This document shows positions 42,084-61,600 of a DNA stretch of 64,000 nucleotides, piece by piece. Both the position numbers and the translations under genes were made by a program. The notes beneath the pieces are model-generated. The model searched no databases and was not told where the DNA came from. It worked only from the letters and a program-made list of their open reading frames with translations. The first letter of the stretch is position 1; every line of letters starts with the position of its first letter. Origin of the DNA: Variovorax paradoxus (GTDB lineage Bacteria; Pseudomonadota; Gammaproteobacteria; Burkholderiales; Burkholderiaceae_C); NCBI RefSeq assembly GCF_030815975.1, contig NZ_JAUSXL010000002.1, positions 3,584,501-3,648,500 on the forward strand, given 5' to 3'.

Positions 42084-45000
42084 TGTCCACCTTCAATGAC
42101 GCCGCCTCCGAGCCCACCGGCCTCGAGATCGCCATCGTCGGCATGGCCGGGCGCTTTCCCGGCGCCAATGACGTCGATGCGTTCTGGCGCAACATCCGCG
42201 ACGGCGTGGAGTCGGTGTCGCGCTTCACCGACGACCAGTTGCGCGAACGCGGCGTGCCGCAAAGCCTGCTGGACGACCCCGACTACGTGAAGGCCGGCGT
42301 GATGTTCGAAGGCTTCGACCAGTTCGATGCCGGCTTCTTCGGCTACACGCCGCGCGAGGCCGAGAACCTCGACCCGCAGCAACGCATCTTTCTTGAGTGC
42401 GCCTGGGCCTCGCTGGAGCATGCGGGCTGCGACGCCGAGCGCTGGCCCGGCAAGATCGGCGTATATGCGGGCGAGGGCGCCAACGTCTACCTGATCCGCA
42501 ACCTGCTGCCCGCCTTCGGCCTGGGCGCGCACACCGGCATTGCCGACTTGCTGGGCCTGATGAACGGCAATTCTGGCGGTTCGCTGTGCACGCGCGTCGC
42601 CTACAAGCTCAATCTGCGCGGCCCCGCCGTGACCGTGCAGACCGCCTGCTCGACATCGCTCACGGCAGTGCACACCGCCTGCCAGGCCTTGCTGAGCCAC
42701 GACTGCGACATGGCCCTGGCCGGCGGCGTGTGGCTCAACCTGCTGCAAGAGGGCGGCTACCGCTACCAAGCCGGCGCGATCCTCTCGCGCGACGGCCATT
42801 GCCGCGCCTTCGACGCCGACGCGGCCGGCACGGTGATCGGCAGCGGCGCCGGCGTGGTCGTGCTCAAGCGCCTCGACGAAGCGCTGCACGACGGCGACAC
42901 CATCCACGCCGTCATCAAGGGCACCGCGGCCAACAACGACGGTTCGGCCAAGGTCGGCTTCACCGCGCCCAGCATCGACGGGCAGGCCGAAGTGATTCGC
43001 GCCGCGCAACTGATCGCAGGCGTCTCGGCCGACACCGTCGGCTACATCGAGGCGCACGGCACGGGCACCGCGCTGGGCGACCCGATCGAGATCGCCGCCC
43101 TCACGCAGGCCTTCCGCGCCGACACCGAACGGCGCGGCTTCTGCGCCGTCGGTTCGGTGAAGACCAACGTCGGCCACCTCGATGCCGCCGCCGGCGTCGC
43201 GGGCCTCATCAAGGCCGCGATGGCGCTCAAGCACCGCACGCTGCCACCGAGCCTGCATTTCAAGAAACCCAATCCGCAGATCGATTTCGCGGGCAGCCCG
43301 TTCTACGTGAATGCGCAATGCCAGCCTTGGCCGGAAAGCAGCACGCCGCGCCGCGCGGGCGTCAGCTCGTTCGGCATCGGCGGCACCAACGTGCACGTTG
43401 TGCTCGAAGAAGCGCCGCGCACACAGTCCGTGCAGGCGAAAATCCTGCAGGCGTCGCCATGGCAGGTGCTGCCGCTGTCGGCGAAGGACGAGGCCGCGCT
43501 GAAGGTGGGCCGCGCGCACCTGGCCGAGCACCTGCGCGCGCATGCCGAAACGCAACCGCTCGAAGATGTCGCCCACACGCTGCAGGCTGGCCGCCGGCCC
43601 TTCGCCTGGCGCAGCGCGGTGGTGGCGAATCAGCCGTCGCTGGCCGCGGACATGCTCGCCGCACCCCCGGCCCTCGCGCCGCGTGCGGTGAACGCGACGC
43701 CCGAGGTGGTGTTCCTGTTCCCGGGCAGCGGCACGCAGCACGCGCTCATGGGCGCGGACCTCTACCGCGACAGCACTGTTTTTCGCGAGGAGATGGACCG
43801 CTGCATCGCCGCGCTGCGCCGCGACAGCGGCGTCGACCTGCGTCCGATGCTCTTTCCGCCGGCCGGCGAGGAGCAAGCCGCCAACGAGCGGCTGCTGCGC
43901 GTGGAATTCGCGCAGCCCGCGTTGTTCGTCGTCGGCTATGCGATGGCGCGCTGGTGGATGCATTGCGGCGTCAAGCCGTCGCTCATGCTCGGTCACAGCC
44001 TGGGCGAGTACGTTGCGGCCTGCCTGGCCGGCGTGTTCTCGCTCGAAGACGCGCTGCGCATTGTTGCCGCGCGCGGGCGCCTCATGCAGACGCTGCAGCC
44101 GGGCGCGATGACCGCCGTGTCACTGCCTGAAGAAGAACTGGCGCCATTCCTGGCCATGGGCTGCGACCTCGCCGCGGTGAACGGCGAGGCGCTCAGCGTG
44201 CTCGCCGGGCCACTCGATGCGATCGAGCGCGTGGAAGAGGCATTGCGCGCGCAGCAGCACGTGCCACGCCGCCTGCACGTGTCCATCGCCTTTCATTCGC
44301 GCCTGGTCGACCCGATCGTCGCGGAGCTGGAGCGCGTGGTGGCCGCGGTGCCTCGCCGTGCACCGTCGATTCCGTTCATCTCCAATGCCTCGGGTCGGCC
44401 CATCGCGCCCGAGGAGGCCACCAGCCCCGCGTACTGGGGGCGGCACTTGCGCGGCACGGTGCGCTTCGCAGACGGCCTGCGCGAGATCTTCGCCACGCCG
44501 GGGCGCGCGGTGCTCGAAGTGGGGCCGGGCGAAACGCTCGCCGGGCTGGCGCGCCAGCATTCCGGCAGCGCCTCGGCCGCCGGCATCTGGGCCAGCCAGG
44601 CGCACCCGCAGCAGCTCGCGCGCAATGCGCCGCAACTCGCGAACGCGGTGGCGGGCCTGTGGACCGTGGGTGTCGATATCGACTGGGCTGCCTGCCGCGA
44701 CGGCGCCAGCCGCCGCCGCGTGCCGCTGCCGACCTATGCCTTCCGACGCCAGCGCTTCTGGGTCGATCCCTCGGCGGCGGCACCGCCTTCGCAGAACCCG
44801 GCGGCGGGGCTCTTTCACGTCCCGGTGTGGAAGCGGACCGCGCCGCTGCTGCCGGCGGCGCAAGGCACTGGCAGCACGGGTTGTACGCTGATCCTCGGCG
44901 ATGCGAACAGCTTCACCGACCGGCTCGCGCGCACGCTGCATGCGCGGGGAACGCCGGTGGCTGTCGCGCTGCGCGGCAAGGCGTTCGCGCGCACGGCCGC

Positions 45001-46677
45001 GCTGCAATACGCGGTGCGGCCTTCCGAGCGCGCCGACCATGCGCGCCTGCTGCGCGAGGTCGAAGCCGAGGCAGGCCCGGTGACACAGGTCTTTCACCTG
45101 TGGAGCCTCGATGGCGGTCGTGCCGCCGCATCGCCTGCCGCGACTTTCGAGTCCGGCTATTTCAGCCTGCTCGCATTGGCGCAGACCCTCGACCCGGCCG
45201 ACGGCTCGCAGCGTGCGCCCATGGGGCTGAACGTGCTCACCGATGGCGTCGAAGACGTCACCGGTACCGAAGCCCTGACACCCGAGAAGGCGACCTTGCG
45301 CGGACTTTTAAAAGTGCTGAGCCAGGAGTCGCCGTCGATCACTTGCCGGCTGCTGGACGTGGTGCTGCCCGTGCCGGAGAGCGCGGCCGAAACCGATCTC
45401 GCGCGCCGCGTCGCCGACGAGGCCGTGGCCGTGCACGACGAGGCTGTCGTCGCCTACCGTGGCCCGCACCGCTGGACCAGGGCCTTCGAGCCGCTCGCGG
45501 CCGACACCGCGGGCGTGCAGCGGTTGCGCCGGGGCGGCGTGTACCTCATCACTGGCGGGATGGGCGGCGTGGGCCTCGCGCTCGCGCGCCACCTGAGCAA
45601 GACATGGCAGGCCCGGCTGGTGCTTCTCGGGCGCACGCCCTTGCCCGAGCGCGCGGAATGGGCGCGCCTGGCCGAAGCGGCCGACCAGCCGGAGGCGCTG
45701 CGCCGCCGGCTGCGGCAACTCATCGAACTGGAAGTGGGCGGCGCCGAGTTGCTGACCGTCGCCGCCGACGTGACCGATCCTGCCCAGCTGCGCAGCGCAC
45801 TGGCAGCGGCGCATGCGCGCTTCGGCGCGCTGAACGGCGTGGTGCACGCGGTCATCGAACCCGACCACGGGATGATCGCGCAGCGCACGCCGGCGCAGGT
45901 GCAGGCGGCCTTCGCACCCAAGGTCGCGGGCACGCGGGCGCTGCTCGATGCGCTCGCTGCATCCGATGTATCCGATGCATCCGGCCGGAAGCCGCTCGAC
46001 TTCGTGCTCCTGTGCTCTTCCATCGCCACGCTGCTCGGCGGCCTCGGGTTGAGCGACTATGCCGCCGCCAACGACTACCTCGATGCCTTCGCCGCCGCGC
46101 ACCGGCGTAGCTCCGCGCTGCCGGTGTTCTCGGTCAACTGGGACGCCTGGCGCGACGTGGGCGCCGCGGCCGGCAAGGACATGCCCGAGGGCATGGGCCT
46201 GGACGAACGCACCGGCGTGCTGGCCTTCGAGCGCATCGTCAACGGGCCGGACCTGCCGCAGACGGTGGTGTCCGCATCGCCGCTCGCGCCGCGCCTGCAC
46301 CCGCTGCGCAGCCTGCTCGATGCGATGGACGACACGCCCGACGCTCCGTCCGAAGCGCGTGCGGGCTATCCGCGCCCGGTGCTGCAGACGCTCTTCGTGG
46401 CGCCCGAAGGCGAACTCGAAGAGGGGCTCGCCGAACTGTGGACCGAAGCGCTTGGCATCGCGCCCGTGGGCGTGCACGACAACCTGTTCGAGCTGGGCGG
46501 CGATTCGCTGCTGGCCATCCGCCTGCTGTCGAAGGTGCGCAAGGCCTACGGCGTGGACCTGGCCCCCGCCGCCTTCTTCAAGGCGCCCACGGTCGCCGAA
46601 CTGGCCGCGCTGGTGGAACTGCGCCTGATCGAGGAGATCGAGCGCGCCGAGGCCGGCACCACCACGAGTTTTGCATC

Positions 46678-46681
<4 letters not shown>
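42083..46681 (+). CDS. Type I PKS module KS-AT-KR-ACP
   Basis: The protein has 1532 residues from the ATG overlapping the previous stop. KS: Cys189 in TACSTS, EAHGTGT and NVGHLDAAAG. AT: Ser639 in GHSLGEY; the specificity box IAFHS is of the malonyl type (HAFH) rather than methylmalonyl (YASH). KR: GGMGGVGLALA at about 1158 and a Ser/Tyr active site (CSSIATLLGGLGLSDYAAAND). ACP: Ser1475 in GGDSL. There is no DH or ER, so the added C2 unit should remain a beta-hydroxy group. Acting on a threonyl thioester this would make a statine-like 4-amino-3,5-dihydroxyhexanoyl unit; this is inference. The stop overlaps the next gene at 46678. Confidence 0.95.
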
Positions 46682-52535
<5,854 letters not shown>

Positions 52536-52539
<4 letters not shown>

Positions 52540-55500
52540 CGATGGAAGACCGGTTCGAGAATTTCGAGGCGGCCCTGCCGCTGAGCCCCGAGCAGCGCGC
52601 GGTACTGGCCATGCACGGCGGTGGTGCGTTGCGGCCGATCGCGATGGCGGTGGAGATCGAGGGTGCGCTCGACGAGGCACGCCTGCGCACCGCCGCGGCG
52701 AACGTGCTGCAGGCCCACGAGTCGCTTCGGCTTGCGCTGCGCGAGGCGCCCGACGCCAGCGGCTGGCGCCAGCAGCCGCGCGCCACGCTGCCGGCCACCC
52801 ATGCGCAGGCCGATGCGCCGATGCGGCCGGAAGAGGGCGGCATGGTCCGGCTCGGGCTGGAGCGCCTCGGTGCTTCGCGCCATCGCCTGACACTGTCGGC
52901 GCATCCCCTGGCCGCCGACGGCACGAGTCTCGCGATGCTGCTCGCGCGCATCGCCGATGCGGTGCGCGGCGATGCGCCCGTTGCCGCCGAACCGGAAAAG
53001 CCATTCCAGTACACGCAGTTCGCCGCATGGCGCGAGTCGCTCGCGCAAGACGACGAAGAAGACGCCGTGAAGGGGCGCGCGTACTGGGCCGGCGACACGA
53101 ACAACGCCGCAACCCTGGCCGCGCCGCGCTTGGCCGTGCGGCAGACCGCCGCCGATGCAGCTGCCGATGCCTCGCGGTCGCCCGCGCGCTGTGTGGTGGC
53201 GCGGACTGTCGATACCGGCCTGCGCGCGCGCCTCGATGTGCTGGCCGGGTCGCAAGGCGTGGCAACGCCCGAACTGCTGCAGGCCGCGTGGTGGGTGCTG
53301 CTTGCGCGCCTGACCGGCTTTGCCTGCTTCGCCGCCGGCTGGCAGCACGACTGCCGGCGCGACTACGAGGTGATGCAGGTCGCCATCGGCGTCTACGAGA
53401 AGGTGCTGCCCATGCGAGTGGAGGTCGATGCGCAGCAGCTGTTCGCGGACTGTCTCTCCTCCTTGGTTGCGCAGTTGCGTTCGCATGTCGAGGCGCAAGA
53501 GTACTGCGTGCTCGACGGTCTTGCCGATGCGCCGCATCTCGCCGTCGGCTTCGCACTGCATGTGCCCGAGGACGGCGCGCTGTCGTCCTGGCCGGTGGTG
53601 CAGCGACCGGGGCCGCTGCCCTGCTTCGAACTGGCGCTGGAAGCCGAATGGTCGGCGCAGTGCGCCGCGCTCTCCCTGCATGCCGATGAAAGCCGCTACA
53701 GCGAGGCCGCGCTCGCGCGCCTGCTGCAGCAGTTGCATCGCCTGCTGCAAGGTGTGGCCGACAACCCCGCCACACCCCTGCAAGACCTGCCGCTCATCGA
53801 CGACGCAGAACGCCAGTCCTTGCTCGCGCTGGAAGGCGCAACGCTCGACGTGGGCACGCAAGGCATTGCCGACCGCATTGCCCACTGGGCGCGAACCACG
53901 CCCGATGCCCCGGCGATCGAAGACGGCGAACAGCACCTGAGCTATGCGGCGCTGGACGCCGGCATCAACCGCCTGGCGCGCTGGATGCAGGCGCAGGGCG
54001 TGCAGCGCGGCGCGCTGGTGGCGCTGGCGCTGCCGCGTTCGCTCGACCTGCTGGTTGCGATGCTGGCGGCCTGGCGCGCTGGCGCGGGCTACCTACCGCT
54101 CGAACCCGAATGGCCGGCGGCGCGCCGCCATGCGGTGTTGGCCGATGCGCAACCCGTCCTGCTGCTGCAGGTGGACGCTGTGCAGAGCGCCGAAGCCCCC
54201 GCATGGCGCGTGGCGGCGGTTGGCGGCATCGACCTGTCGGGCTTCGACGCCACCGCACCCGACGTGCCGGCGAGTCCGAACGACCTGGCCTATGTGCTCT
54301 ACACCTCCGGCTCGACCGGTGGTCCGAAGGGCGTGGCGATCGAGCACGCCCAACTGCTCAATTACGTGGCGACTGTTTCTTCGGCGATGCAGCTCGAGGG
54401 TTACCGGCGCTGGGCACTCACCAGCACGGTGGCGGCCGACCTGGGCAACACCGCGTTGTTCGGTGCCTTCTTCAACGGCGCCTGCCTCGTGGTCGCGGAT
54501 GCGCAGGCCACGAAAGACGCCGCCGGCTTTACCCGCTTCATGACCGAGCGGCGCATCGACGCGCTCAAGATCGTGCCTTCGCACCTCGAGGCGCTGCTGG
54601 AGGCCGAGGCGCCGGTGCTGCCGCGCCTGCTGGTACTGGGGCGGCGAGGCGACGTCGCGTTCGCTGCTGGCGCGCATCGCGCGTCTCGCACCGGGGTGCA
54701 CGGTGTTCAACCACTACGGACCGACCGAAACCACGGTCGGGGTGATGGTGCACCGGCTCGATGCCGGCGCCGCCTTTCCCGACGTGCTGCCGTTGTCGCA
54801 GGTGCTGGCCAACAACCGCGTGCGCGTGCTCGATGCGGCCTTGCGGCTCGCGCCCACGGGCGCGCTGGGCGAGTTGTACGTCGGCGGTGCGCAGCTGTGC
54901 CGCGGCTACCTTGGCGGCGTGTCGTCGGATGCATTCGTGGGCGACCCCTTCCTGCCCGGCGAGCGGCTCTACCGCACGGGTGACCTGGCGTGCGTGTTGC
55001 CGGATGGCGCGATCCGTATCGCCGGCCGCGCGGACCACCAGTTGAAGGTGCGCGGCTTTCGCGTCGAGCCCGGCGAGATCGAGGCCGCGCTGCTGGCGCT
55101 GGCGGGTGTGCGACAGGCCGTGGTCCTGCCTGTTGCCACTGCCGCGGGTGACGTGGAACTTGCGGCCTGCCTGGTCGCCGAAACCGGCGTGGCCGAGACG
55201 CTGCGCGACCGGCTGGCCGCGCTGTTGCCGGCCCACATGGTGCCGGCGCGTTGCGTCGGGGTAGTGGAGTTTCCGCGCCTGGCGAACGGCAAGGTCGACC
55301 GCCTCGCGCTCGTGGCACTGGCCAGCGCACCCGAGCAGGTATCCGGGGAGGCGGACGTGCCCACCGACGCACTGCAGCACCTGCTGGCCAGCGCCATGGC
55401 CGGGCTGCTGGGACGCGCGTCCATCGGCGTGGACGACGACTTCTTCGAGCTCGGCGCGCACTCGCTGTTGGTGATCAAGTTGGCCGCGCGCATCCGCCGA

Positions 55501-55653
55501 CTGCTGCGCGTGGACATTGCGCCGGGGCTGGTGTTCGACCACCCGAGCGTCTCGACGTTGGCGCAGGCCGTCCGCGTGGCGAGCACCGACCTCGCGCAGA
55601 CCGAACAACTCGCGGACACCTGGCGCCTCGAAGCCGGGGCCACACCTTCTTGA
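52536..55653 (+). pseudogene. NRPS interface-like C, A(Asp), T module, with one-base frameshift
   Basis: From ATG 52536 one frame reads a C-superfamily domain and the first half of an A domain; after 54,638-54,641 the protein continues in the next frame. GGGG replaces the GGG expected in the coding of LVLGGEA. Removing one G gives a single protein of about 1038 residues. The C-like domain has HPLAADG where HHxxxDG is expected (His123-Pro124), so it lacks the catalytic His and fits the non-catalytic interface domain described for beta-hydroxylase-linked Asp modules. The A pocket D-L-T-K-V-G-H-V-G-K is the aspartate code. T has Ser976 in GAHSL. The strong conservation on both sides suggests a sequence error or a very recent mutation. 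Confidence 0.88.
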
Positions 55654-55666
55654 ACGGAAACGCTTG

Positions 55667-58600
55667 ATGAACGAGACGACGAAGATGCCGCAAAAGCTGC
55701 AGGAGTGGGAAGCGGAAGCAGGCCCGGACGCCATTACCGTGTGCACGGTGCCCGGGGAGGCGGTGGCGATGTCCTTCGCGCAGCAGCAGCTGTGGTTCCT
55801 GCAGAACCTCGAGCCTCGGCTGACGGCCTACAACCTGCCGCGCGTGTTCCGCCTGACCGGCCCGCTCGACGCCGACGCGCTGGAGCGCGCGTTCCAGGCG
55901 CTGGTGGTGCGCCATGCGGTGTTGCGCACGCGCTTCTTCAGCCGCGACGGCTCGGCGCTGCAGACCGTGCAGGAAGAGGCCGCGTTCGGCATCGAGCGCA
56001 TCGACCTGCGCGGCGAGGCGGCCGCCTCGCGCCAGGAGAAGCTGGACGAAGCGGTGCGCCGCACGGTGTCGCACGTGTTCGATCTCGCAACGGCGCCCGC
56101 GCTCGTGGCGCGGCTCGTGCGGCTCGACGAGCAGACGCACGTGCTCGCCATCTGCCTGCACCACATCGTTTCCGATGCGTGGTCGAACCCGATCCTTGCG
56201 AAGGACCTGGCCGAAGCCTATGGCGCCGCATTGCGCGCGCCGGGCCCCGTGCGCCTGCCGGCCCTGCCGCTGCAGTACGCGGACTACGCCTGCTGGCAGC
56301 GCGCGCGCGCGGCCGCCGGCGCAATGCAGCGCGACCTGGACCACTGGAACGCGCACCTGGGCACCGAGGTTCCCGCGCTTGACCTGCCGACCGACCGTGC
56401 GCGGCCGGAGCAACTGGGCTTCGACGGCGCGGTGGCGCATTTCGCGCTCGACGCGCGGCTATCGGAAGCACTGATGAAGCTCTGCCGCGCCGAGCGCAGC
56501 ACGCCATTCGTGGTGCTGTTCGCCGCGTGGCAGGTGCTGCTCGCGCGCTACAGCGGCCAGTACGACTTCGCGGTCGGCGTGCCCTCGGCGGGCCGGCACC
56601 GTGAAGAGCTGCACGGGCTGCTGGGCTTCTTCGTCACCACGCAGGTGTTCCGCGCGCGGCTCTCGCCACGGATGTCGCTGCGCGAGGCCTGCCGGCAGGT
56701 GCGTGCCGACGTGCTGGCCGGCCTCGACCATGCGGACCTGCCGTTCGACGTGTTGCTCACGAGCCGCACGGACCGGCGCGAACCGGGGCGCAGCCCGCTG
56801 TTCCAGGTGATGTTCGGCCTGCAGATGGAAGACGGCGCCCAGGGCCCCGTCCTGGAAGGCCTTGATGTCGAACAGATGGAGAGACCGCACCGCAGCGCGA
56901 AGTTCGAACTCTCGCTGGACCTGACGATTTCTGGATCGGGTGTGACGGCCCAGCTCGAATACAACACGGCGCTGTATGAACGCACCACCGTGGATCGAAT
57001 GGCGAAAGCCTACCTTGAGGTGCTGAATCAGCTCGCGACCGACGCCGATTGCCGCATCGGAAATTTCGATCTCGTAGACGCTTCCGATCGCCAACAACTC
57101 AAAGAGTGGGAGAACGGAAAAAAAGGCACCCCGGATTTCGAACCTGTGCATCGATTCTTTGAACGCCAAGCGTCTGCCCGGCCGGAGGCGATCGCGTTGG
57201 TCTTCGGCGATCAGACGCTGAGCTACGCCGAGCTGAACCGGCGAGCCAATCGCCTTGCGCACCATTTGACGGGGCGAGGCGTCGGTCCCGAGAGCCTAGT
57301 CGGCGTTGCCGCGGAGCGTTCGATTGAAATGGTTGTCGCACTGATGGCGATCCTGAAGGCCGGCGGTGCCTATGTGCCGTTCGACCCGGAGTATCCGGCG
57401 GACCGGCTGGCCTACATGATGGCGGACAGTGGCATCGAGTTGCTGCTGACGCAGGGTCATCTGGCAGAGCGGATGTCGACGCTGGGCCGCTCGCGGATGT
57501 TGCTGCTGGACACGCTGGACACGCTGGACACCCGTGCCGAGCCGGCGAGCGACCCGAAGATTCAGCTGCATGGCGACAGTCTTGCGTACGTCATCTATAC
57601 GTCGGGCTCCACCGGAAAGCCGAAGGGCGCGGCCAACAGGCATCGCGCGCTGTGCAGCCGCCTCGTCTGGATGCAGGAGGCTTACCAGTTGGGCGAAGGC
57701 GACACGGTGCTGCAGAAGACGCCCTTCAGCTTCGACGTCTCGGTGTGGGAATTCTTCTGGCCCTTGATGTTCGGCGCCCGCCTCGTCGTGGCGAATCCCG
57801 GTGATCATCGCGAGCCGGAGCGGCTGGTGGCGTTGATCAGGAAGCACCAGGTCGACACCCTGCATTTCGTGCCGTCGATGCTGCAGGCCTTTCTGGCTTA
57901 TGAGGATGTGGAGGCGTGCACGAGCTTGCGTCGCATCGTTTGCAGCGGCGAAGCCTTGCCTGCCGAGACGCAGAACCGGGCTTTCATGCGGCTGCCGCAG
58001 GCAACGCTCTACAACCTCTATGGGCCGACGGAGGCGGCCATCGATGTCACGCATTGGACCTGTCGCAAGGACGGGCGGAGCCAGGTGCCGATCGGCCGGC
58101 CGATCAACGCGACGCAAACAAAGGTGCTCGATGCGGACCTGAATCCCGCCCCTGTGGGCGTTGTGGGTGAGCTGTACCTGGGCGGGGTGAACCTTGCGCG
58201 AGGCTATTTGAACCGCGCCAACCTGACATCCGAGCGATTGATTGCGACGGACGGGGGGCTGCGGTTGTACCGGACCGGCGATCTTGCATGCTGGAACGCC
58301 GAAGGGCAGCTGGAGTACCGGGGTCGTACCGATCACCAGGTGAAGGTGCGCGGGTTTCGCATCGAGCTGGGCGAGATCGAGGCACAGATACTGGCCCAGG
58401 CAGGCGTTCGGGAGGCTGCCGTGGTGATCGCCGACGGCCCCGCGGGCGGGCGCCTGGTGGGCTACCTGTCGGTGCACGCGGGGCAGGAAGTCGATGTGGC
58501 CCAGCTCAAGCAGAGGCTAGGTCAGGCGCTGCCCGATTACATGGTGCCGGGCACGGTGGTCGTGCTGGCATCCCTGCCGTTGAATGCGAACGGCAAGGTC

Positions 58601-61600
58601 GACCGGAAGGCGTTGCCCGCGCCGGAATTTGCGAACGAGCGCAGCTACGAAGCGCCCGAGGGCGATGTGGAAATCAAGCTCGCCGCGATCTGGGCAGAAA
58701 CGCTGGGCGTTCCTCGCGTGGGGCGCAACGACAACTTTTTCGAACTCGGCGGGCACTCCCTGCTTGCACTGGGCCTGCTGGAGCGCATGCGGGCGCATGG
58801 GTGGAGCGTGCAGGTGCGCACGCTGTTCCGCCAACCTCGCTTCGCGGCTTTCGTGCAGGCATTGGCGCAGGAGCGAGGGGGAGATGAAGTCGTTGTTCCG
58901 GAGAACGGCATTCCGATGGGATGCGAGGCGATCCGGCCGGAAATGCTGACCTTGATCGACCTCGACGACAGGCAGATCGAGAGCATCGAAGCGTCGGTTG
59001 TTGGTGGCGCCGCGAACATCCAGGACATCTATTCCCTGGCGCCTCTGCAGCAAGGCATGCTGTTTCACCACATGCTGCAAACCGAGGGCGATGCCTATGT
59101 GACGCAGCATGTGCTGAGCTTCGACAGCCGGGAGCGCCTTGAACGTTTTGTCGAGAGTTTCAACACGATCATCGAACGGCATGACATCCTGCGTACCGCC
59201 GTGCTATGGGAGGGCTTGAGGGAGCCGGTCCAGGTCGTTCAAAGGCAAGCAAGATTGCATCTGCAATGGGCGCAAGAAGATCGCGACGGCGCGAGCAGCC
59301 TCGAGAACGGCGAACGCCGGGCGGAGCATCGTGTCGATGTGCGCGAGGCTCCCATGATTCACGCCATGGGGGCGTTTTCCGCAGCCCGCAAGCGTTGGCA
59401 GCTGCAGCTCCTGACGCATCACCTGGTGCTGGACCACACCACGCTCGAGTTGCTTGTCGAAGAGATCGCGCTGGTCCAGCAGGGCCGTGACGCCGAGTTG
59501 CCCCAACCCGTGCCCTACAGGCGCTACGTCGCGCAAGCACGCCTTGGCGTGAGCCAGGCCGCGCACGATGCTTTCTTCTCGGAAATGCTCGCGGACGTTC
59601 AGGAGCCCACGGCCCCCTTCGATCTGCTGAACGTACAAGGCGACGGTACGGACGCAGAAGAGGCGCGGGAACCGATGGACACCGCATTGGCGCAAGAGGT
59701 GCGACGCCAGGCGCAGCGCCATGGGGTGACTGCGGCGGCGTTGTTTCATCTCGCATTGGCCGTGTTGCTGGGCAGGACAACGGGGAAAGATGACGTCGTT
59801 TTTGGCACGGTGCTGCTGGGTCGGATGCAAAGCGGAAAAGATGCGGGGCGTGCGCTGGGCATGTTCATCAACACGCTGCCGGTGCGAATCCGGCTGGGCA
59901 CGCACAGCGTCGAGGAATGCCTGCGGCAGACGCACAAGGCGCTCACGGGTCTCCTGCACCATGAGCACGCCAGTCTGTCGCGCGCACAGCGTTGCAGCGG
60001 ACTGATCGGCAGCACGCCCTTGTTCTCCGTCCTGTTCAATTACCGCTATACCGAAGCCATTGAGGGGGAGGTGCCCGCTGCGTGGGAGGGCATGGAGGTG
60101 CTCGGCAGCCGGGAGCGGAGCAACTACCCGGTGGCGATTGCCGTGGACGACGAGGGAAAGGGCTTCAAGATCGGTGCGCAGGTCACCGCGGCGGTCGGCG
60201 CGCGGCGCCTGTGCGGCCTGATGGCCGAGACGATCCGCGGCCTGGTGATGGCGCTGGCCGAGCGCCCCGCCACGCGCATGAGCGCGCTGGAGGTGCTGCC
60301 GGCCGACGAATTGGCGCTGCTCATGCAGTGGGGCGAGAACGCGCCCGAGCCGGCCGTCGCATCCGCCGCCGCGAATGAAGCGCGTGCCGTGCACCGCCGC
60401 TTCGAGGCGCAGGCCCAGGCGCAACCCGATGCGGTGGCGGTGATCTTCGGCGAGGAGGCGCTGAGCTACGGCGCGCTGAACGCGCGCGCCAACCGTCTTG
60501 CGCACCGCCTGATCGCGCTGGGCGTGAAGCCCGAGACACGGGTGGGCATCGCGCTGGAGCGGTCCTTCGAGATGGTGGTGGGCATCCTGGCGATCCTGAA
60601 GGCCGGTGGCGCCTATGTGCCGATGGACCCGGCGTACCCGGCCGAGCGGCTGGCCTACATGGTGCAGGACAGCGGCATCGGACTGCTGCTGACCAGCGAA
60701 AGCCTGGCGGGCCGGATGCCGCGTCCCGAGGGCGAGGACACCGTGTTGCGCGTCGACAGCGAAGACCTGTCGGCCCTGCCCGCGCACGACCCTGGCGTGC
60801 CGCTGCACGGCCACAGCCTGGCCTACGTGATCTACACCTCGGGCTCCACCGGCAAGCCCAAGGGCGTGAGCGTGATGCATGGCCCCTTCGACATGCACTG
60901 CCGCGACACGGCCGTGCTCTACGAGATGGGGCCGCATTCACGCGAGCTGCATTTTTTATCGTTCGCCTTCGACGGTGCGCACGAGCGGCTGCACACCGCG
61001 CTCGGTTGCGGCGCCAGCCTGGTCGTGCGCGACGACTCGCTCTGGACGCCCGAGCAGACGCTGGCCGCCATGCAGCGCCATGGTGTGACCAACGCGGGCT
61101 TTCCACCGGTGTATTTGCGCGAGCTGGCCAACGAGGCGCGCGACAGCGGGCAGTGCCCGCCCATCCACCTGTACTCGTTCGGCGGCGAAGCGATGCCGCG
61201 CGAAGGCTTCGAGGCGGTATGCCGCTACCTGAAGCCGAAGATCCTGATCAACGGCTACGGCCCCACCGAAGCGGTGGTGACGCCGATGCTCTGGAAGGTG
61301 GGCGCCGACGAGCGCTGCGCGCCGGGCTATGCGCCCATCGGCCGGCCGGTCGGCGACCGCAGCGCGCTGGTGCTCGACGCGGACCTGAACCGGGTGCCGC
61401 GCGGCGTGCCCGGCGAGCTGTACCTGGGCGGCGCGGGCCTGGCGCGCGGCTACCTGCACCGCGCCGGCCTCACGGCCGAGCGCTTCGTGGCCGATCCGTT
61501 CGGTGGACCGGGCGGTCGCCTGTACCGCACGGGCGACCTGGTGCAGTGGGGGAGCGACGGCCAGCTGGAGTACCTGGGGCGCATCGACCACCAGGTGAAG

